A stretch of DNA of 64,000 bases from Aggregatilineales bacterium (GCA_030834905.1 JAUQWZ010000011.1:310001-374000); one strand, 5' to 3'; positions 9,398-17,573 are shown, counted from the first letter of the stretch. Program-made: numbers and translations. Notes: a model not told the origin generated them from the sequence alone.

Positions 9398-9426
9398 CAG
9401 GGGCGCGTCGCCATGACGCGCCCCTG
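9398..9426. terminator. Bidirectional hairpin between glpD and a convergent gene
   Basis: Perfect 12-bp inverted repeat (CAGGGGCGCGTC) with a 5-nt loop, starting nine bases after the glpD stop and 23 bases from the end of the convergent minus-strand gene. No T-run on either side. It belongs to the AGGGGCG-type hairpins also seen at 17366 and 34095. Confidence 0.6.
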
Positions 9427-9449
9427 AGACGCTCTCAATCGCTTCAGAC

Positions 9450-9842
9450 TCAGATGGCGCTGAACGGCTGCCAGTGAAAAACCAGCAGCGCCAGCAGCAG
9501 GAACACGTCGATAGCCACGCCGATCACCAGCCACGGATGCCAGAAGAGAATCAGCAGCAGCAGCGACAGCGCCGACGAGACGACGGTCAGCGGCTGCCAC
9601 CACGCTTCAGGAACGACGATACCCATGATGGCGAGCGCCGCCAGCGCATAGCCGAGCACCGTCAGCGCGCCAAGCGCCGTACCCAGCAGCCGCGCGATAC
9701 CTGTCTCAACGTGCAGGCTGGTGATCAGCCACGATTGATCCAGCTTGAAGGGATACTTCGGGTCAGGTGGAGCAGGTGTCACATAACCGAGATGAATCAG
9801 CCCGTGAGCAGCCAGAAACAGCGCGAGGACAATTTTGGACAT
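9450..9842 (-). CDS. Small integral membrane protein, 130 aa
   Basis: Family not recognised. Four predicted TM helices span nearly the whole length: one at the N-terminus (IVLALFLAAHGLIHLGYV), one after a short Pro-rich loop, and two at the C-terminus (TVVSSALSLLLLILF, LVIGVAIDVFLLLALLVF). A run of G's lies six bases upstream of ATG 9842. It has its own promoter region and no operon partner. No catalytic motif is visible. Confidence 0.7.
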   Translation of the reverse strand: MSKIVLALFLAAHGLIHLGYVTPAPPDPKYPFKLDQSWLITSLHVETGIARLLGTALGALTVLGYALAALAIMGIVVPEAWWQPLTVVSSALSLLLLILFWHPWLVIGVAIDVFLLLALLVFHWQPFSAI

Positions 9843-9998
9843 CGAATTCCCCCTGTATTTTGTGTAATTTCTCCGGTGAAAAGACCGACATTCAACGTTA
9901 CGATCTTATCGTCAGTCAAATTATCTGATACTTGTAAACAGCGTGTCAGTGAGTTCCGGCATACGATGATGTGATCTTCTGCACGTGCCTCTCAACCG

Positions 9999-10020
9999 AC
10001 ACAAATTCAACACAAATTCA
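9999..10020. repeat. Two tandem 11-bp repeats
   Basis: ACACAAATTCA occurs twice back to back, 35 bp before the acetyltransferase start. The 11-bp period places both copies on the same face of the helix, as for paired regulator sites. No known consensus was recognised. Confidence 0.4.
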
Positions 10021-10054
10021 AGTGAAATGATCACCTGCCTGAAAGTGAAACAAG

Positions 10055-10657
10055 ATGACCGTCATCCGCCTGGCAGCCGAGCCGGACGCCGAAGCAATCG
10101 CGGCAGTCTACGCGCCATACGTCCGTGAAACCGTCATTTCGTTCGAGATGGAACCGCCCGACGCAGCAGCCATCTGGCAGCGGATTCGCCAGGTGTCGGA
10201 AACCCTGCCGTGGATTGTCTGCGAACACGGAGACAGCGTCATCGGCTACGCCTACGCGGGCAAACACCGCGAGCGCCACGCTTACCAGTGGTCGGTTGAT
10301 GTCACCGTTTACGTGCAGCAGGGCTTCCATCGCTGCGGGCTTGGGCGCGGGTTGTATACCTCGCTTAACGCGCTGCTGCGCCTGCAAGGGTACTTCAACG
10401 CCTACGCGGGCGTCACCCTGCCCAATGATGCCAGCGTCGGGCTGCACCGCGCGCTCGGCTTCGAGCCGATTGGCGTCTACGCGCATGTCGGGTATAAATT
10501 CGGCAAATGGCACGATGTCGCCTGGCTGGGGCTGACTCTCCAACCTCTCACCGAATCACCCGCCCCACCGCGCCCGCTGCCCGTCCTGCTGGGCAGCCCG
10601 GAGCTGCCGTTCGCGCTGAGCAGCGGATTATCAGCCATCCGGCTGGGCGACAGTTGA
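10055..10657 (+). CDS. GNAT acetyltransferase, phosphinothricin acetyltransferase-like
   Basis: The 200-residue product has the Pat/Bar-type GNAT order: IRLAAEPDAEAIAAVYAPYV at the N-terminus, an ETVISFEMEPP segment, the VDVTVYV strand followed by the acetyl-CoA-binding QQGFHRCGLGRGLY, then LPNDASVGLHRALGFEPIGV and YKFGKWHDVAWL. These match enzymes that acetylate small amines such as phosphinothricin or methionine sulfoximine. The C-terminal 30 residues are Pro-rich and extend beyond the usual length of about 170. The Shine-Dalgarno is weak. It lies 28 bp before a SnoaL-like gene on the same strand, possibly co-transcribed. Confidence 0.85.
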   Translation: MTVIRLAAEPDAEAIAAVYAPYVRETVISFEMEPPDAAAIWQRIRQVSETLPWIVCEHGDSVIGYAYAGKHRERHAYQWSVDVTVYVQQGFHRCGLGRGLYTSLNALLRLQGYFNAYAGVTLPNDASVGLHRALGFEPIGVYAHVGYKFGKWHDVAWLGLTLQPLTESPAPPRPLPVLLGSPELPFALSSGLSAIRLGDS

Positions 10658-10685
10658 TCCACGAACTGGTGAAAGGGGAACCCCG

Positions 10686-11063
10686 ATGCCGGACAGCGTT
10701 TCAGATGATCCAACACTGGTTGTGATTCAGCAGTTTCACGACGCCTTCAACCGGCACGACGTACCGGCGATCATGGCACTGATGACCGACGACTGCATCT
10801 TTGAAAACACCTATCCGCCGCCCGACGGCGAGCGCTTTCAGGGGCAGGCTGCCGTTCGCGCCTTCTGGGAACACCTGTTTGCCGGTTCGCCCCAGGCACA
10901 TTTTGAGATCGAGGACAGCTTCGCCAGCCACCATCGCGGCGTCATTCGCTGGCGCTACGCCTGGGCAAACGCAGACGGATCGCCGGGACACGTGCGCGGC
11001 GTGGATGTGTTCCGCGTGCGAGACGGCAAAGTTGCCGAAAAGCTGTCCTACGTGAAGGGATAA
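10686..11063 (+). CDS. SnoaL/NTF2-like domain protein
   Basis: The 125-residue product is a single alpha+beta cone domain of the SnoaL-like NTF2 superfamily. It starts with a helix ending FHDAFNRHDVPAIMALM, then DDCIFEN, a GRAVRAF-like FQGQAAVRAFWEHLF, and closes with VRGVDVFRVRDGKVAEKLSY. Proteins of this fold are small hydrolases, isomerases or binding proteins, and the substrate cannot be deduced. AGGGG precedes the ATG. It follows the GNAT gene closely, which may mean joint expression. Confidence 0.8.
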   Translation: MPDSVSDDPTLVVIQQFHDAFNRHDVPAIMALMTDDCIFENTYPPPDGERFQGQAAVRAFWEHLFAGSPQAHFEIEDSFASHHRGVIRWRYAWANADGSPGHVRGVDVFRVRDGKVAEKLSYVKG

Positions 11064-11204
11064 GCGCGGCAGCTTCGCTTTACCCGCCGCCGACAGGCTG
11101 CAACGAATCGGGCGCGGCGAGGTTCTCATCTATGTTATGTGACGCGCGATCACGCATGATCGCCGTCATCGACCAGTTCACTCTGCAAGCGAAGGGCAAG
11201 TGTT

Positions 11205-11654
11205 ATGGCATCAGCAGTATCGCAGCAATCGCCGCCGCGTCTGTCGGAAGACTGGCTGGCAACCATTATCGGGCTGATTATCGTCGTCATCATCGGCAGC
11301 GGTCTGTTGGGACCGGGCGCGCAGAATGTCAGCCTCAGCGCCGAAGCCGGACAGACGACCGCAGCCGCCCTGCGCCCGTTAAGCGGCTGGCGGGTGAGCG
11401 CGACCCTTGACGGCGAGTCAGCCAGTATCGAGGACGCGCCAACCGCGCTGGCGGACGGGCAGAACGTTCTTATCACCTGCCGTGACGGCGCGGTCTCGAC
11501 GGAAACAGCCGCCGCGCCGCCGGAAGGCGTGACGCCCCCGCCGGAAAACCGGGCGCAGGTCGTGCTCGTCAATGAGTGCGCCGCGCCTGTCCGGGTGACC
11601 TACCAGACCCGCGCCCTGATCCCGTGGCCGGTCTTCAACCTGTTTAGCCGTTAA
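11205..11654 (+). CDS. Single-pass membrane protein preceding the YeiH-type transporter
   Basis: Function not recognised. The 149-residue product has a short cytoplasmic N-terminus (SEDWLATII), one TM helix (IGLIIVVIIGSGLLGP), and an outer domain of about 105 residues with a Pro-rich stretch and two Cys residues (LITCRDG, VNECAAP) that could form a disulfide. It stops 11 bp before the YeiH-family gene, so the two are almost certainly co-transcribed and this is a candidate accessory subunit. Confidence 0.65.
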   Translation: MASAVSQQSPPRLSEDWLATIIGLIIVVIIGSGLLGPGAQNVSLSAEAGQTTAAALRPLSGWRVSATLDGESASIEDAPTALADGQNVLITCRDGAVSTETAAAPPEGVTPPPENRAQVVLVNECAAPVRVTYQTRALIPWPVFNLFSR

Positions 11655-11665
11655 GGACAACCTTC

Positions 11666-12766
11666 ATGACAACTACTACGGCTTCTCAAGCCACAGCCGA
11701 ACAGCCAACCGCTATCGAACATACGCTCCCCGGCTTGATCGCCGGTGTGCTGCTGCTGATCGTCCTCACGCTGCTGGTCGCCGAAATCGACCGGGCGATT
11801 GCCAACAGCTTCCGGGCGCAGGGCGTGGCGCAGAACCCGCTGGAATACCCGCTGACGGCGGCGGTCATCGGCTTGATCGCGAACGCCGTCCTGCGGCTTA
11901 CCGGACTGTACCAGCGCGTGCGCCCCGCCATCCGAACCGAACTGTATCTCAAAATCGGGCTGGTAATTCTCGGCGCGCGCATCAGCGTCGGCGATCTGCT
12001 GGCGCTGGGCGCGGGCGGGCTGATTCAAGCCGTCATCATGGTTGGATCGGTCTTTTTCTTCACCTGGTGGCTGGGCGGCAAACTCAAGCTGCCCGATACC
12101 CTGCGGGCGGTGATGGCGTCGGCGGTGTCGATCTGCGGCGCGTCGGCGGCGATTGCGGCGGCGGGCGCGGTGCAGGCGCGCAAGGAAGAAGTCACCTATA
12201 TCACGGCGCTGGTGATCGTCGTCGCGCTGCCGATGATGGTGCTGGCTCCGGCAGTCGCCACCGCGCTCAACCTGCCGCCGGACGTGGCGGGCGCGTGGTT
12301 TGGCGGCAATATCGATACCACGGCGGCGGTGGTCGGCGCGGGGACGGTCTACGGACCCGAAGCGCAGGCGGTCGCCAGCGTCGTCAAGCTGTCGCAAAAC
12401 GTCTTCATCGGCTTCGTCTCTTTCGCGCTGGCGATCTATTTCGTCACTGTCGTCAATCGCGACAAGGACGCGCCGCGCCCCAGCCCTAAAGTCATCTGGC
12501 AGCGCTTCCCCAAGTTCGTGCTTGGCTTCGTGCTGGTGGCGGTGCTGGCGTCGCTTAAGGTGTTCCCTTCGGAGCTGGCGCGCGAATTGAACACGGCGAC
12601 CCAGTGGGCGTTTACGCTGGCGTTCATCTGCATCGGGCTGGATTTTTCGGTGGCGGAGATTCGTTCAGCCGGCATCAGACCGGTCATCGTCTTTCTGGGC
12701 GCGACGGTCTTTAACACGGCGCTGGCGCTGGTCGTGGCGTATATCATCTTCGGCGTGTTGTTTTAG
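11666..12766 (+). CDS. YeiH/UPF0324-family putative sulfate exporter
   Basis: The 366-residue product is a polytopic membrane protein of the UPF0324 (YeiH) family with about ten TM helices. Typical segments are KIGLVILGARISVGDLLALG, ASAVSICGASAAIAAAGAV, VALPMMVLAPAVA and AWFGGNIDTTAAVVGAGTVY. Family members are annotated as putative sulfate or sulfonate-related exporters, often linked with sulfur metabolism; direct evidence for the substrate is limited. It follows a single-pass membrane protein gene by 11 bp. Convergent with the type III PKS operon. Confidence 0.85.
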   Translation: MTTTTASQATAEQPTAIEHTLPGLIAGVLLLIVLTLLVAEIDRAIANSFRAQGVAQNPLEYPLTAAVIGLIANAVLRLTGLYQRVRPAIRTELYLKIGLVILGARISVGDLLALGAGGLIQAVIMVGSVFFFTWWLGGKLKLPDTLRAVMASAVSICGASAAIAAAGAVQARKEEVTYITALVIVVALPMMVLAPAVATALNLPPDVAGAWFGGNIDTTAAVVGAGTVYGPEAQAVASVVKLSQNVFIGFVSFALAIYFVTVVNRDKDAPRPSPKVIWQRFPKFVLGFVLVAVLASLKVFPSELARELNTATQWAFTLAFICIGLDFSVAEIRSAGIRPVIVFLGATVFNTALALVVAYIIFGVLF

Positions 12767-12791
12767 GAGAACCCAGGGCGCGCGGGTTGAT

Positions 12792-13856
12792 CTACCACTG
12801 CACCAGCAGCCCTTCCATCGTCAAGCCGGGACCGAAGGCGAGCAGCACGCCGTAATCGCCCGGCGACGGATTCCCGCAGCGCTGGATGCGATCCAGCACG
12901 AACAGAATCGTGGCGGACGACATATTGCCGTAATCGTGCAGCACCTGATGCGACTCCTCGACCTGCGAATCGGCAAGCCCCAGGCTGTGCTGGACGTAAT
13001 CGACGATCTTGGTGCTGCCGGGATGAATGCCCCAGAAGCGCACGTCGGCATAGGCGAGCTTCTGGCGTTCGAGCAGTCCATCGACAAACGGCTTGATCTG
13101 CTGCGCCAGCAGGTCGGGCACGTAGCTCGAAAGATACATGCGAAAGCCCTGATCGGTCAGATCAAACGTCATGTGATCGAGCGTGGTGTAATCGGAGAAG
13201 GTGGCGAAGCGCAGCAGGCGCGGGCGGTGCGGCTGTTCCGCGCCATCGTCTCCGCTGGTGACCAGCGCCATTGCCGCGCCGTCGGAAAAGAGCGCCGACG
13301 ACACGACGTTCTCGGCGCTGTCCTCCATCTGCATGTGCAGCGAGCACAGTTCGAGCGCCAGCACCAGCGCCCGCCTGCCCGGCTGCGAAGCCACCGCCTG
13401 CCGCGCCCGCAGCAGCCCCGGAAACGCGCCGTAGCAGCCCATGCCCAGAATACAGGTGCGCTGGAGATCGTGGCGCATCTTCATCTGTCCCGCCAGATGC
13501 AGGTCAAGCCCCGGCACACTGACGCCAGTACACGAGACGACGATAAAATCGTCAATTTCATCCGGGCGAACGCCAGCGGCATCCAGCCCGCGCTCGATGG
13601 TACGCTGTCCCAGCCGGATCGCTTCAGGCATGTAGAGGTCGTTGCGCTCCTGTGTGGATCGCTTCTGCCGGTAGAACTCCTCGCCGACCATCATGTGCCG
13701 GAAGCCAACCCCTGCCCGGGCGAAGATGGCGCGCATCGCGCGGGCGCGGCGCGTCTCCTTGCTTTGCAGGGCGATAAAATACTCCGCAATATCGCTCTGG
13801 CTGTAGCGCGCGTCGGGGACGCCGGTTGCCAGCGCCGCAATCGCCGCTGTGCTCAT
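12792..13856 (-). CDS. Type III polyketide synthase (chalcone/stilbene synthase family)
   Basis: The 354-residue product is a type III PKS. Catalytic Cys141 sits in LGMGCYGAFPGL, the His in FWGIHPGSTKIV, and the Asn in LHDYGNMSSATILFVL, so the Cys-His-Asn triad is complete. The C-terminal GPGLTMEGLLVQW loop is typical. It extends acyl-CoA starters with malonyl-CoA and cyclises the chain to pyrones or resorcinols in the cytosol. It is the third gene of a tight operon: methyltransferase, FAD oxidoreductase, PKS. The gap from the FAD gene is seven bases. This gene set resembles those that make and modify phenolic lipids or alkylpyrones (compare srsABC of Streptomyces). The actual product is unknown. 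Confidence 0.9.
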   Translation of the reverse strand: MSTAAIAALATGVPDARYSQSDIAEYFIALQSKETRRARAMRAIFARAGVGFRHMMVGEEFYRQKRSTQERNDLYMPEAIRLGQRTIERGLDAAGVRPDEIDDFIVVSCTGVSVPGLDLHLAGQMKMRHDLQRTCILGMGCYGAFPGLLRARQAVASQPGRRALVLALELCSLHMQMEDSAENVVSSALFSDGAAMALVTSGDDGAEQPHRPRLLRFATFSDYTTLDHMTFDLTDQGFRMYLSSYVPDLLAQQIKPFVDGLLERQKLAYADVRFWGIHPGSTKIVDYVQHSLGLADSQVEESHQVLHDYGNMSSATILFVLDRIQRCGNPSPGDYGVLLAFGPGLTMEGLLVQW

Positions 13857-13863
13857 GACTGCC

Positions 13864-15039
13864 TCATTCGACTAATTGATCGGCGGCTAATTGACCCGGT
13901 TGTGCAACTTCCCGCGTTTGATCGACCAGCATCTGCCCGACGGCGGGCAGGCGGTTGAGTATCCGCAGCCCCAGCGACAGCAGGCGCGGCTGAAACAGGC
14001 ACGCTTGCAGCCGCCGCCCCAGCCACAGCCGCCGGTCAAAAGTTCGCTTCCATTCAGCCGCGTACAGCCGGGGCAGATCGCCAGCATTCAGTTCATCCGC
14101 CTGCCAGCGCTGGACGTAACGCGCTGCCATTTGCCCACCGCGCAGCGCCATGCTCATGCCGTCACCCGTCAGCGGCGCGATCAAACCAGCGGCATCTCCC
14201 GCAATCAGGATGTCACCTTCCACTGCTGGCTTGGGCAGGAACGGCACCTGCGAAATGCTTAACCAGCGCTCGCTGACCGGCTCTGCCGTATTGAACCAGC
14301 GTTTCAGCCCCGGATTCTGTGCCTGCATCCATGCGATCAAGCCTTCGACGCCGCCCACCCGCTGAAAGACTTCGGTTCGGACGAGCAGGCAGACGTTGGT
14401 CAGCCCGTTTTCCACTTCACCCAGCCCGCAGTAGCCGCCGGGAAACGTGTACAAATCAACCCTGCCCGGCAGCGGTGCCCCGCGAAAGTGGGCTTTTAAG
14501 CCGGTATAAGGCTGCGGCGTCCTGAGGAATGACCGGTTGAGCGCCCGATCAAGGCTGCTCCGCTTGCCCGAAGCGACAATGACCGCTGCCGCGCTGAACG
14601 ACCCGCTGCCGGACGCCGAACGCGCCTCCAGTTCAAAGCCGTGGTTCAGATCGCCGTCGATGCGCGTCACGGTGGCTCCCTCGTGCAGATCGACGCCCAG
14701 ACACCGGCTCTGCTGCGCCAGCGCCTGATCCAGCCGGTAGCGGCTGAGGCTGAAGCCCACGCCGCGCAAATGAGTCTCCCAGCGCGTGCCGTCCGGCGCG
14801 ATGATCGCCACGCTGTGAACCACCGGCGGACACAGCGCCCGCAGCGCCGGAGTCAGACCCAGATCGTGCAGATAGCGGGCGCATTCAGGCGACAGAAATT
14901 CGCCGCACACCTTATGGTGTGGATAGTGTTTGCTCTCGAACAGGACGACGCGGCGCCCCTGCTGCGCCAGCGTAATTGCGGCGCTGCATCCCGCCAGCCC
15001 GCCGCCAACCACCGCGGCATCGTAGATCGGGCTGTTCAT
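13864..15039 (-). CDS. FAD-dependent oxidoreductase, geranylgeranyl-reductase-like, PKS tailoring
   Basis: The 391-residue product has an N-terminal FAD-binding Rossmann motif (AAVVGGGLAGCSAAITLAQQ), the HKVCGEFLSPE segment typical of geranylgeranyl reductase-like flavoproteins, and a second FAD motif, ILIAGDAAGLIAPLTGDGMS. The frame runs on to 15066, but ATG 15039 overlaps the methyltransferase stop as ATGA, which favours it. Its place between the methyltransferase and the type III PKS suggests it hydroxylates or reduces the polyketide product, as SrsC does in phenolic-lipid synthesis. Flavoprotein assignment is firm; the reaction is inferred from context. Confidence 0.85.
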   Translation of the reverse strand: MNSPIYDAAVVGGGLAGCSAAITLAQQGRRVVLFESKHYPHHKVCGEFLSPECARYLHDLGLTPALRALCPPVVHSVAIIAPDGTRWETHLRGVGFSLSRYRLDQALAQQSRCLGVDLHEGATVTRIDGDLNHGFELEARSASGSGSFSAAAVIVASGKRSSLDRALNRSFLRTPQPYTGLKAHFRGAPLPGRVDLYTFPGGYCGLGEVENGLTNVCLLVRTEVFQRVGGVEGLIAWMQAQNPGLKRWFNTAEPVSERWLSISQVPFLPKPAVEGDILIAGDAAGLIAPLTGDGMSMALRGGQMAARYVQRWQADELNAGDLPRLYAAEWKRTFDRRLWLGRRLQACLFQPRLLSLGLRILNRLPAVGQMLVDQTREVAQPGQLAADQLVE

Positions 15040-15749
15040 TTGTCTGCCACCAGCGTCATTCGCCACAGGGGATGCCGGTGAACGCGAGCGTTGTTCAGAC
15101 CGGCTGCCTGCGCCATCTGGCGGAATTCATCCGGAGTATAGGCGCGGCGCACCGACACCGCGCCATCGTAGCGAGTCAGGTAGCTTCTGGCGAAGATTGG
15201 CTGCGCCAGCTTGAAGCCGATATAGGGCAGCCAGCCCCGTTCGGCGTCGCTCATGATGATGCCGCGCCGCGCCCGCGACGAGAACTCGCGCAGCAGTTCG
15301 ATCACCCCATCGGGGTCAAAGTGGTGCAGCAGCAGCGACGAGATGACATAATCGACGCTTTCAGCCGCCAGCGGCAGTGTCTGAGCGTTCGCCCGCGCCA
15401 GATGGACGTTGGGCAGCGGCTGGACAAAGCTGCGAGCGAGATCGAGGTTGCGGTTGGCGAGGTCGAAGCCAAAGATCGACACCTTTCGCTGGTGTCGAGC
15501 CGCCCAGCGAGCGATCAAGGCTGGAATTTCCGCCGAACCGGTGCCGATATCGGCGATGGACACCACGCCCGCCTGATCGCGCAGGCGGGGATACAGGTGT
15601 CGCGTGAGCGACCGGACGCCGCCGAGGTAGCGGTTAATGCGCCACAGGTCGGCAAAGCTCGTTTGCACGTCGGCGGGTGTCCCCTCGCCAAGATCCAGCA
15701 GTTCCGGCTCGTCCCGCCGTGGTGGAACGAGCAGCGATGCAGTTCCCAT
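15036..15749 (-). CDS. Class I SAM-dependent methyltransferase, PKS tailoring
   Basis: The 237-residue product has a class I methyltransferase core. Motif I is IADIGTGSAEIPALIA, the acidic end of strand 2 is IFGFDLANRNLDLA, and YVISSLLLHHF corresponds to motif post-II. It is the first gene of the operon and overlaps the flavoprotein gene by four bases (ATGA). It probably methylates the ring hydroxyl or carbon of the polyketide made by the downstream PKS. No clear Shine-Dalgarno precedes ATG 15749, so a later start is possible. Confidence 0.82.
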   Translation of the reverse strand: MGTASLLVPPRRDEPELLDLGEGTPADVQTSFADLWRINRYLGGVRSLTRHLYPRLRDQAGVVSIADIGTGSAEIPALIARWAARHQRKVSIFGFDLANRNLDLARSFVQPLPNVHLARANAQTLPLAAESVDYVISSLLLHHFDPDGVIELLREFSSRARRGIIMSDAERGWLPYIGFKLAQPIFARSYLTRYDGAVSVRRAYTPDEFRQMAQAAGLNNARVHRHPLWRMTLVADK

Positions 15750-15887
15750 AGCGTCCGATTATTATGCTTCGTGATAATCTGAATTCTACTTTGTTACGTC
15801 CATGATTTCACGTCCTGTTATCAAGCTCTCATATGAATGTGTCATAATAGCAGCCTTGCAGCCGGTAGTTATCTGAGAGAGAGATCT

Positions 15888-16346
15888 GTGAACTCAACGC
15901 AAAGCTGCCCCGAATGTGGGACAGACTGGCAGGATGGCGTCACCTGCACCGACCATTTTCACCAGATGTTGTTCTGGGAAAATGAATACCCTGAATACAC
16001 GTATCAGGTGCATCACTACCTGGTGCTGTGCTATCACCTTCAGCATCCCAGCCTGTACTCGCGGGAAATGCTGCCCGGCGCGGTCAGGCTGCTGGGCGAT
16101 TTTCTGCGCGGCGTCAGCACCGAAGCAGCCCGCAGCAGCAGCCGCGATGTGCTCGATTCAGGCAAACGCGATTGGAAAATCACCGGCACACCCGAATCAC
16201 ACGGCGAATACGAGCATCCGGTGCGCTGGACGATGACGGCGGCGGATATCACGGCGGACAGCGTCGAAAACTACGAACACAACGTGCGCCTGTGGGCGCA
16301 GACCACCTACGATACGCTGCAAGCATCAGGGAACGCTGCTTCATAA
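15888..16346 (+). CDS. DUF5946-like protein with N-terminal Cys motif
   Basis: The 152-residue product starts with a metal-binding-looking SCPECGTDW, followed by a further Cys and His (VTCTDHFHQML). The rest matches what I recall of DUF5946: a helical domain with VHHYLVLCYHLQHPSLYS. Function is unknown. I start at GTG 15888 because a GAGAGAGA run lies just before it and the CPECG motif then falls at the N-terminus; an ATG at 15837 in the same frame has no ribosome site. A MITE-like element begins 18 bp after the stop. Confidence 0.65.
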   Translation: MNSTQSCPECGTDWQDGVTCTDHFHQMLFWENEYPEYTYQVHHYLVLCYHLQHPSLYSREMLPGAVRLLGDFLRGVSTEAARSSSRDVLDSGKRDWKITGTPESHGEYEHPVRWTMTAADITADSVENYEHNVRLWAQTTYDTLQASGNAAS

Positions 16347-16364
16347 AGAACCCGCTCGATTTCC

Positions 16365-16445
16365 GGGAATGGGGAAAATCGCGGTGACAGTGGGTTTAAA
16401 CCCACTGTCAAGACGGCTGCTGTATCCTTACAATTCCCCACTCCC
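16365..16445 (+). mobile_element. 81-bp MITE-like element, copy 1
   Basis: An 81-bp unit identical to the reverse complement of 17418-17498. Its ends form short inverted repeats (GGGAATGGGGAA against GGGAGTGGGGAA) and its core is a perfect 26-bp palindrome at 16385-16410 centred on GGGTTTAAACCC. The 8-bp direct repeat CGATTTCC flanks it exactly (16357-16364 and 16446-16453), the expected target-site duplication. It is non-coding and would need a transposase in trans; none is in the window. Confidence 0.8.
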
Positions 16446-16513
16446 CGATTTCCGAAATGGCGGCGGGCTGGGTATCATTGGTGGCGTCTGCCCAGTGACA
16501 GGAGTCCGAAACC

Positions 16514-17296
16514 ATGACCACGGCACCCACCCCATTAAAAGGTGACGCGCTGTACGCGGCGCTGGCAGCGTCCGCGCCGTTTTCCGTCTGGCGGCTGGGC
16601 GGCGCGGGGTTGGCGGTCAGAACCCCCGAAACGCTGCTTTATGTCGATCCGTTCCTCGCGCCGCAGGGCAGCGAGGGCTGGGTGCGGCAGCAGCCGCGAA
16701 TCGTGGACTCGCTGCCACCCGCCGACCTGATCCTCGCCACTCACGAACATGGCGATCACACCGATCCGGTCGCCTTGACGCCGCAGGCGCGCGAAGGCAG
16801 TGGGCTGTTTGCCAGCCTGGAAGCCTGCGTCCGTATCGCCCGCGATGCCGGTTTTCCAGCCGAACGCACCCGCATCTTACAGCCAGACGACAGCTTCCAG
16901 CAGGATGATCTGACCATCACGGCGCTAAAAGCCATCGACGCCGAGATCGAGGACGAGTTAGCCTATCTCATTCACGACCGTTCCAGCGGCACGACCGTCT
17001 ATCACGGCGGCGATTCGAGCATGTCGTCCCAGTTCGATCTGGTCGGCAGGCAGCACCGCATTGATGTCTGCTGCCTGTCGGTGGGTTTGGAGAGCGACGG
17101 CTTTCAGTATTATCTATCCCCGGAAGACTCGATCAGGGCGGCGCGGATGCTGGGCGCGCGGGTGTTGATCCCGCTTCACTGGGATTTGTGGACAAAGAAC
17201 GGCTTTCCGGCGAGCCGCTGGGAACCGATTATCGCCACGACCACCGATCCACAGATCGTGCTGCTGCCGCCGGGCGGGCGCTGGCTACCAGGGTAA
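16514..17296 (+). CDS. MBL-fold metallo-hydrolase, UlaG-like
   Basis: The 260-residue product is a metallo-beta-lactamase-fold hydrolase. The metal-binding motif THEHGDHTD is at residues 76-84, preceded by LLYVDPFLAP. A later HGGDSSMSSQF supplies the next His/Asp ligands, and IPLHWDLW gives the final His. The pattern is closest to the UlaG/L-ascorbate-6-phosphate lactonase branch (beta-lactamase superfamily domain 2). The substrate is unknown. AGGAG lies about ten bases before the ATG. The gene sits alone between two oppositely oriented MITE-like elements about 1 kb apart. Confidence 0.85.
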   Translation: MTTAPTPLKGDALYAALAASAPFSVWRLGGAGLAVRTPETLLYVDPFLAPQGSEGWVRQQPRIVDSLPPADLILATHEHGDHTDPVALTPQAREGSGLFASLEACVRIARDAGFPAERTRILQPDDSFQQDDLTITALKAIDAEIEDELAYLIHDRSSGTTVYHGGDSSMSSQFDLVGRQHRIDVCCLSVGLESDGFQYYLSPEDSIRAARMLGARVLIPLHWDLWTKNGFPASRWEPIIATTTDPQIVLLPPGGRWLPG

Positions 17297-17365
17297 CCCA
17301 TGCCTGCCTGATCGTGAGGCGCGTTATCCACATCCCAAATGTTCAGCCGTTCCCCATTTTGTTAA

Positions 17366-17393
17366 GTAGGGGCGACTCATGACTCGTCTCTAC
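17366..17393. repeat. Imperfect AGGGGCG-type hairpin
   Basis: GTAGGGGCGACTC-AT-GACTCGTCTCTAC forms an imperfect 28-nt hairpin, related in sequence and size to the perfect hairpin at 34095-34122 and less closely to 9398-9426. It lies 70 bp after the MBL gene and may act as its terminator or be a dispersed REP-like element. Confidence 0.5.
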
Positions 17394-17417
17394 GCAATAC
17401 ATCCTCATAATTCACCA

Positions 17418-17498
17418 GGGAGTGGGGAATTGTAAGGATACAGCAGCCGTCTTGACAGTGGGTTTAAACCCACTGTCACCGCGATTTTCCCCATTCCC
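17418..17498 (-). mobile_element. 81-bp MITE-like element, copy 2
   Basis: Identical over all 81 bases to copy 1 at 16365-16445 but in the opposite orientation. It has the same palindromic core (17453-17478). It has its own 8-bp target duplication, ATTCACCA, at 17410-17417 and 17499-17506, so it inserted independently. It ends 15 bp before the -35 box of the LacI-regulator promoter. Confidence 0.8.
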
Positions 17499-17513
17499 AT
17501 TCACCAGTCCTGG

Positions 17514-17542
17514 TTGACAGCAGACCGAGCGCTTGTTATAGT
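17514..17542 (+). promoter_or_regulatory. Sigma-70-type promoter of the LacI-family regulator
   Basis: TTGACA (17514-17519), a 17-bp spacer and TATAGT (17537-17542) form a near-consensus promoter about 35 bp upstream of the regulator's ATG. It starts right after the second MITE copy. Confidence 0.75.
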
Positions 17543-17557
17543 TAGCTAAAAGGTTTT

Positions 17558-17573
17558 AGTAAAAGCGTTTACT
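17558..17573. promoter_or_regulatory. LacI-type operator, probable autoregulation site
   Basis: AGTAAAAGCGTTTACT has perfect 6-bp half-sites (AGTAAA/TTTACT) around a CG-containing centre, as LacI-family operators do. It lies roughly 10-25 bases after the predicted transcription start and five bases before the regulator's ATG, so bound repressor would block its own gene. Confidence 0.6.

Noticed and set aside
16365..17498. Composite transposon carrying the MBL-fold gene between long inverted repeats
   Set aside because: Each 81-bp copy has its own, different 8-bp target duplication, so they are two independent insertions and the gene between them is not a transposed cassette.
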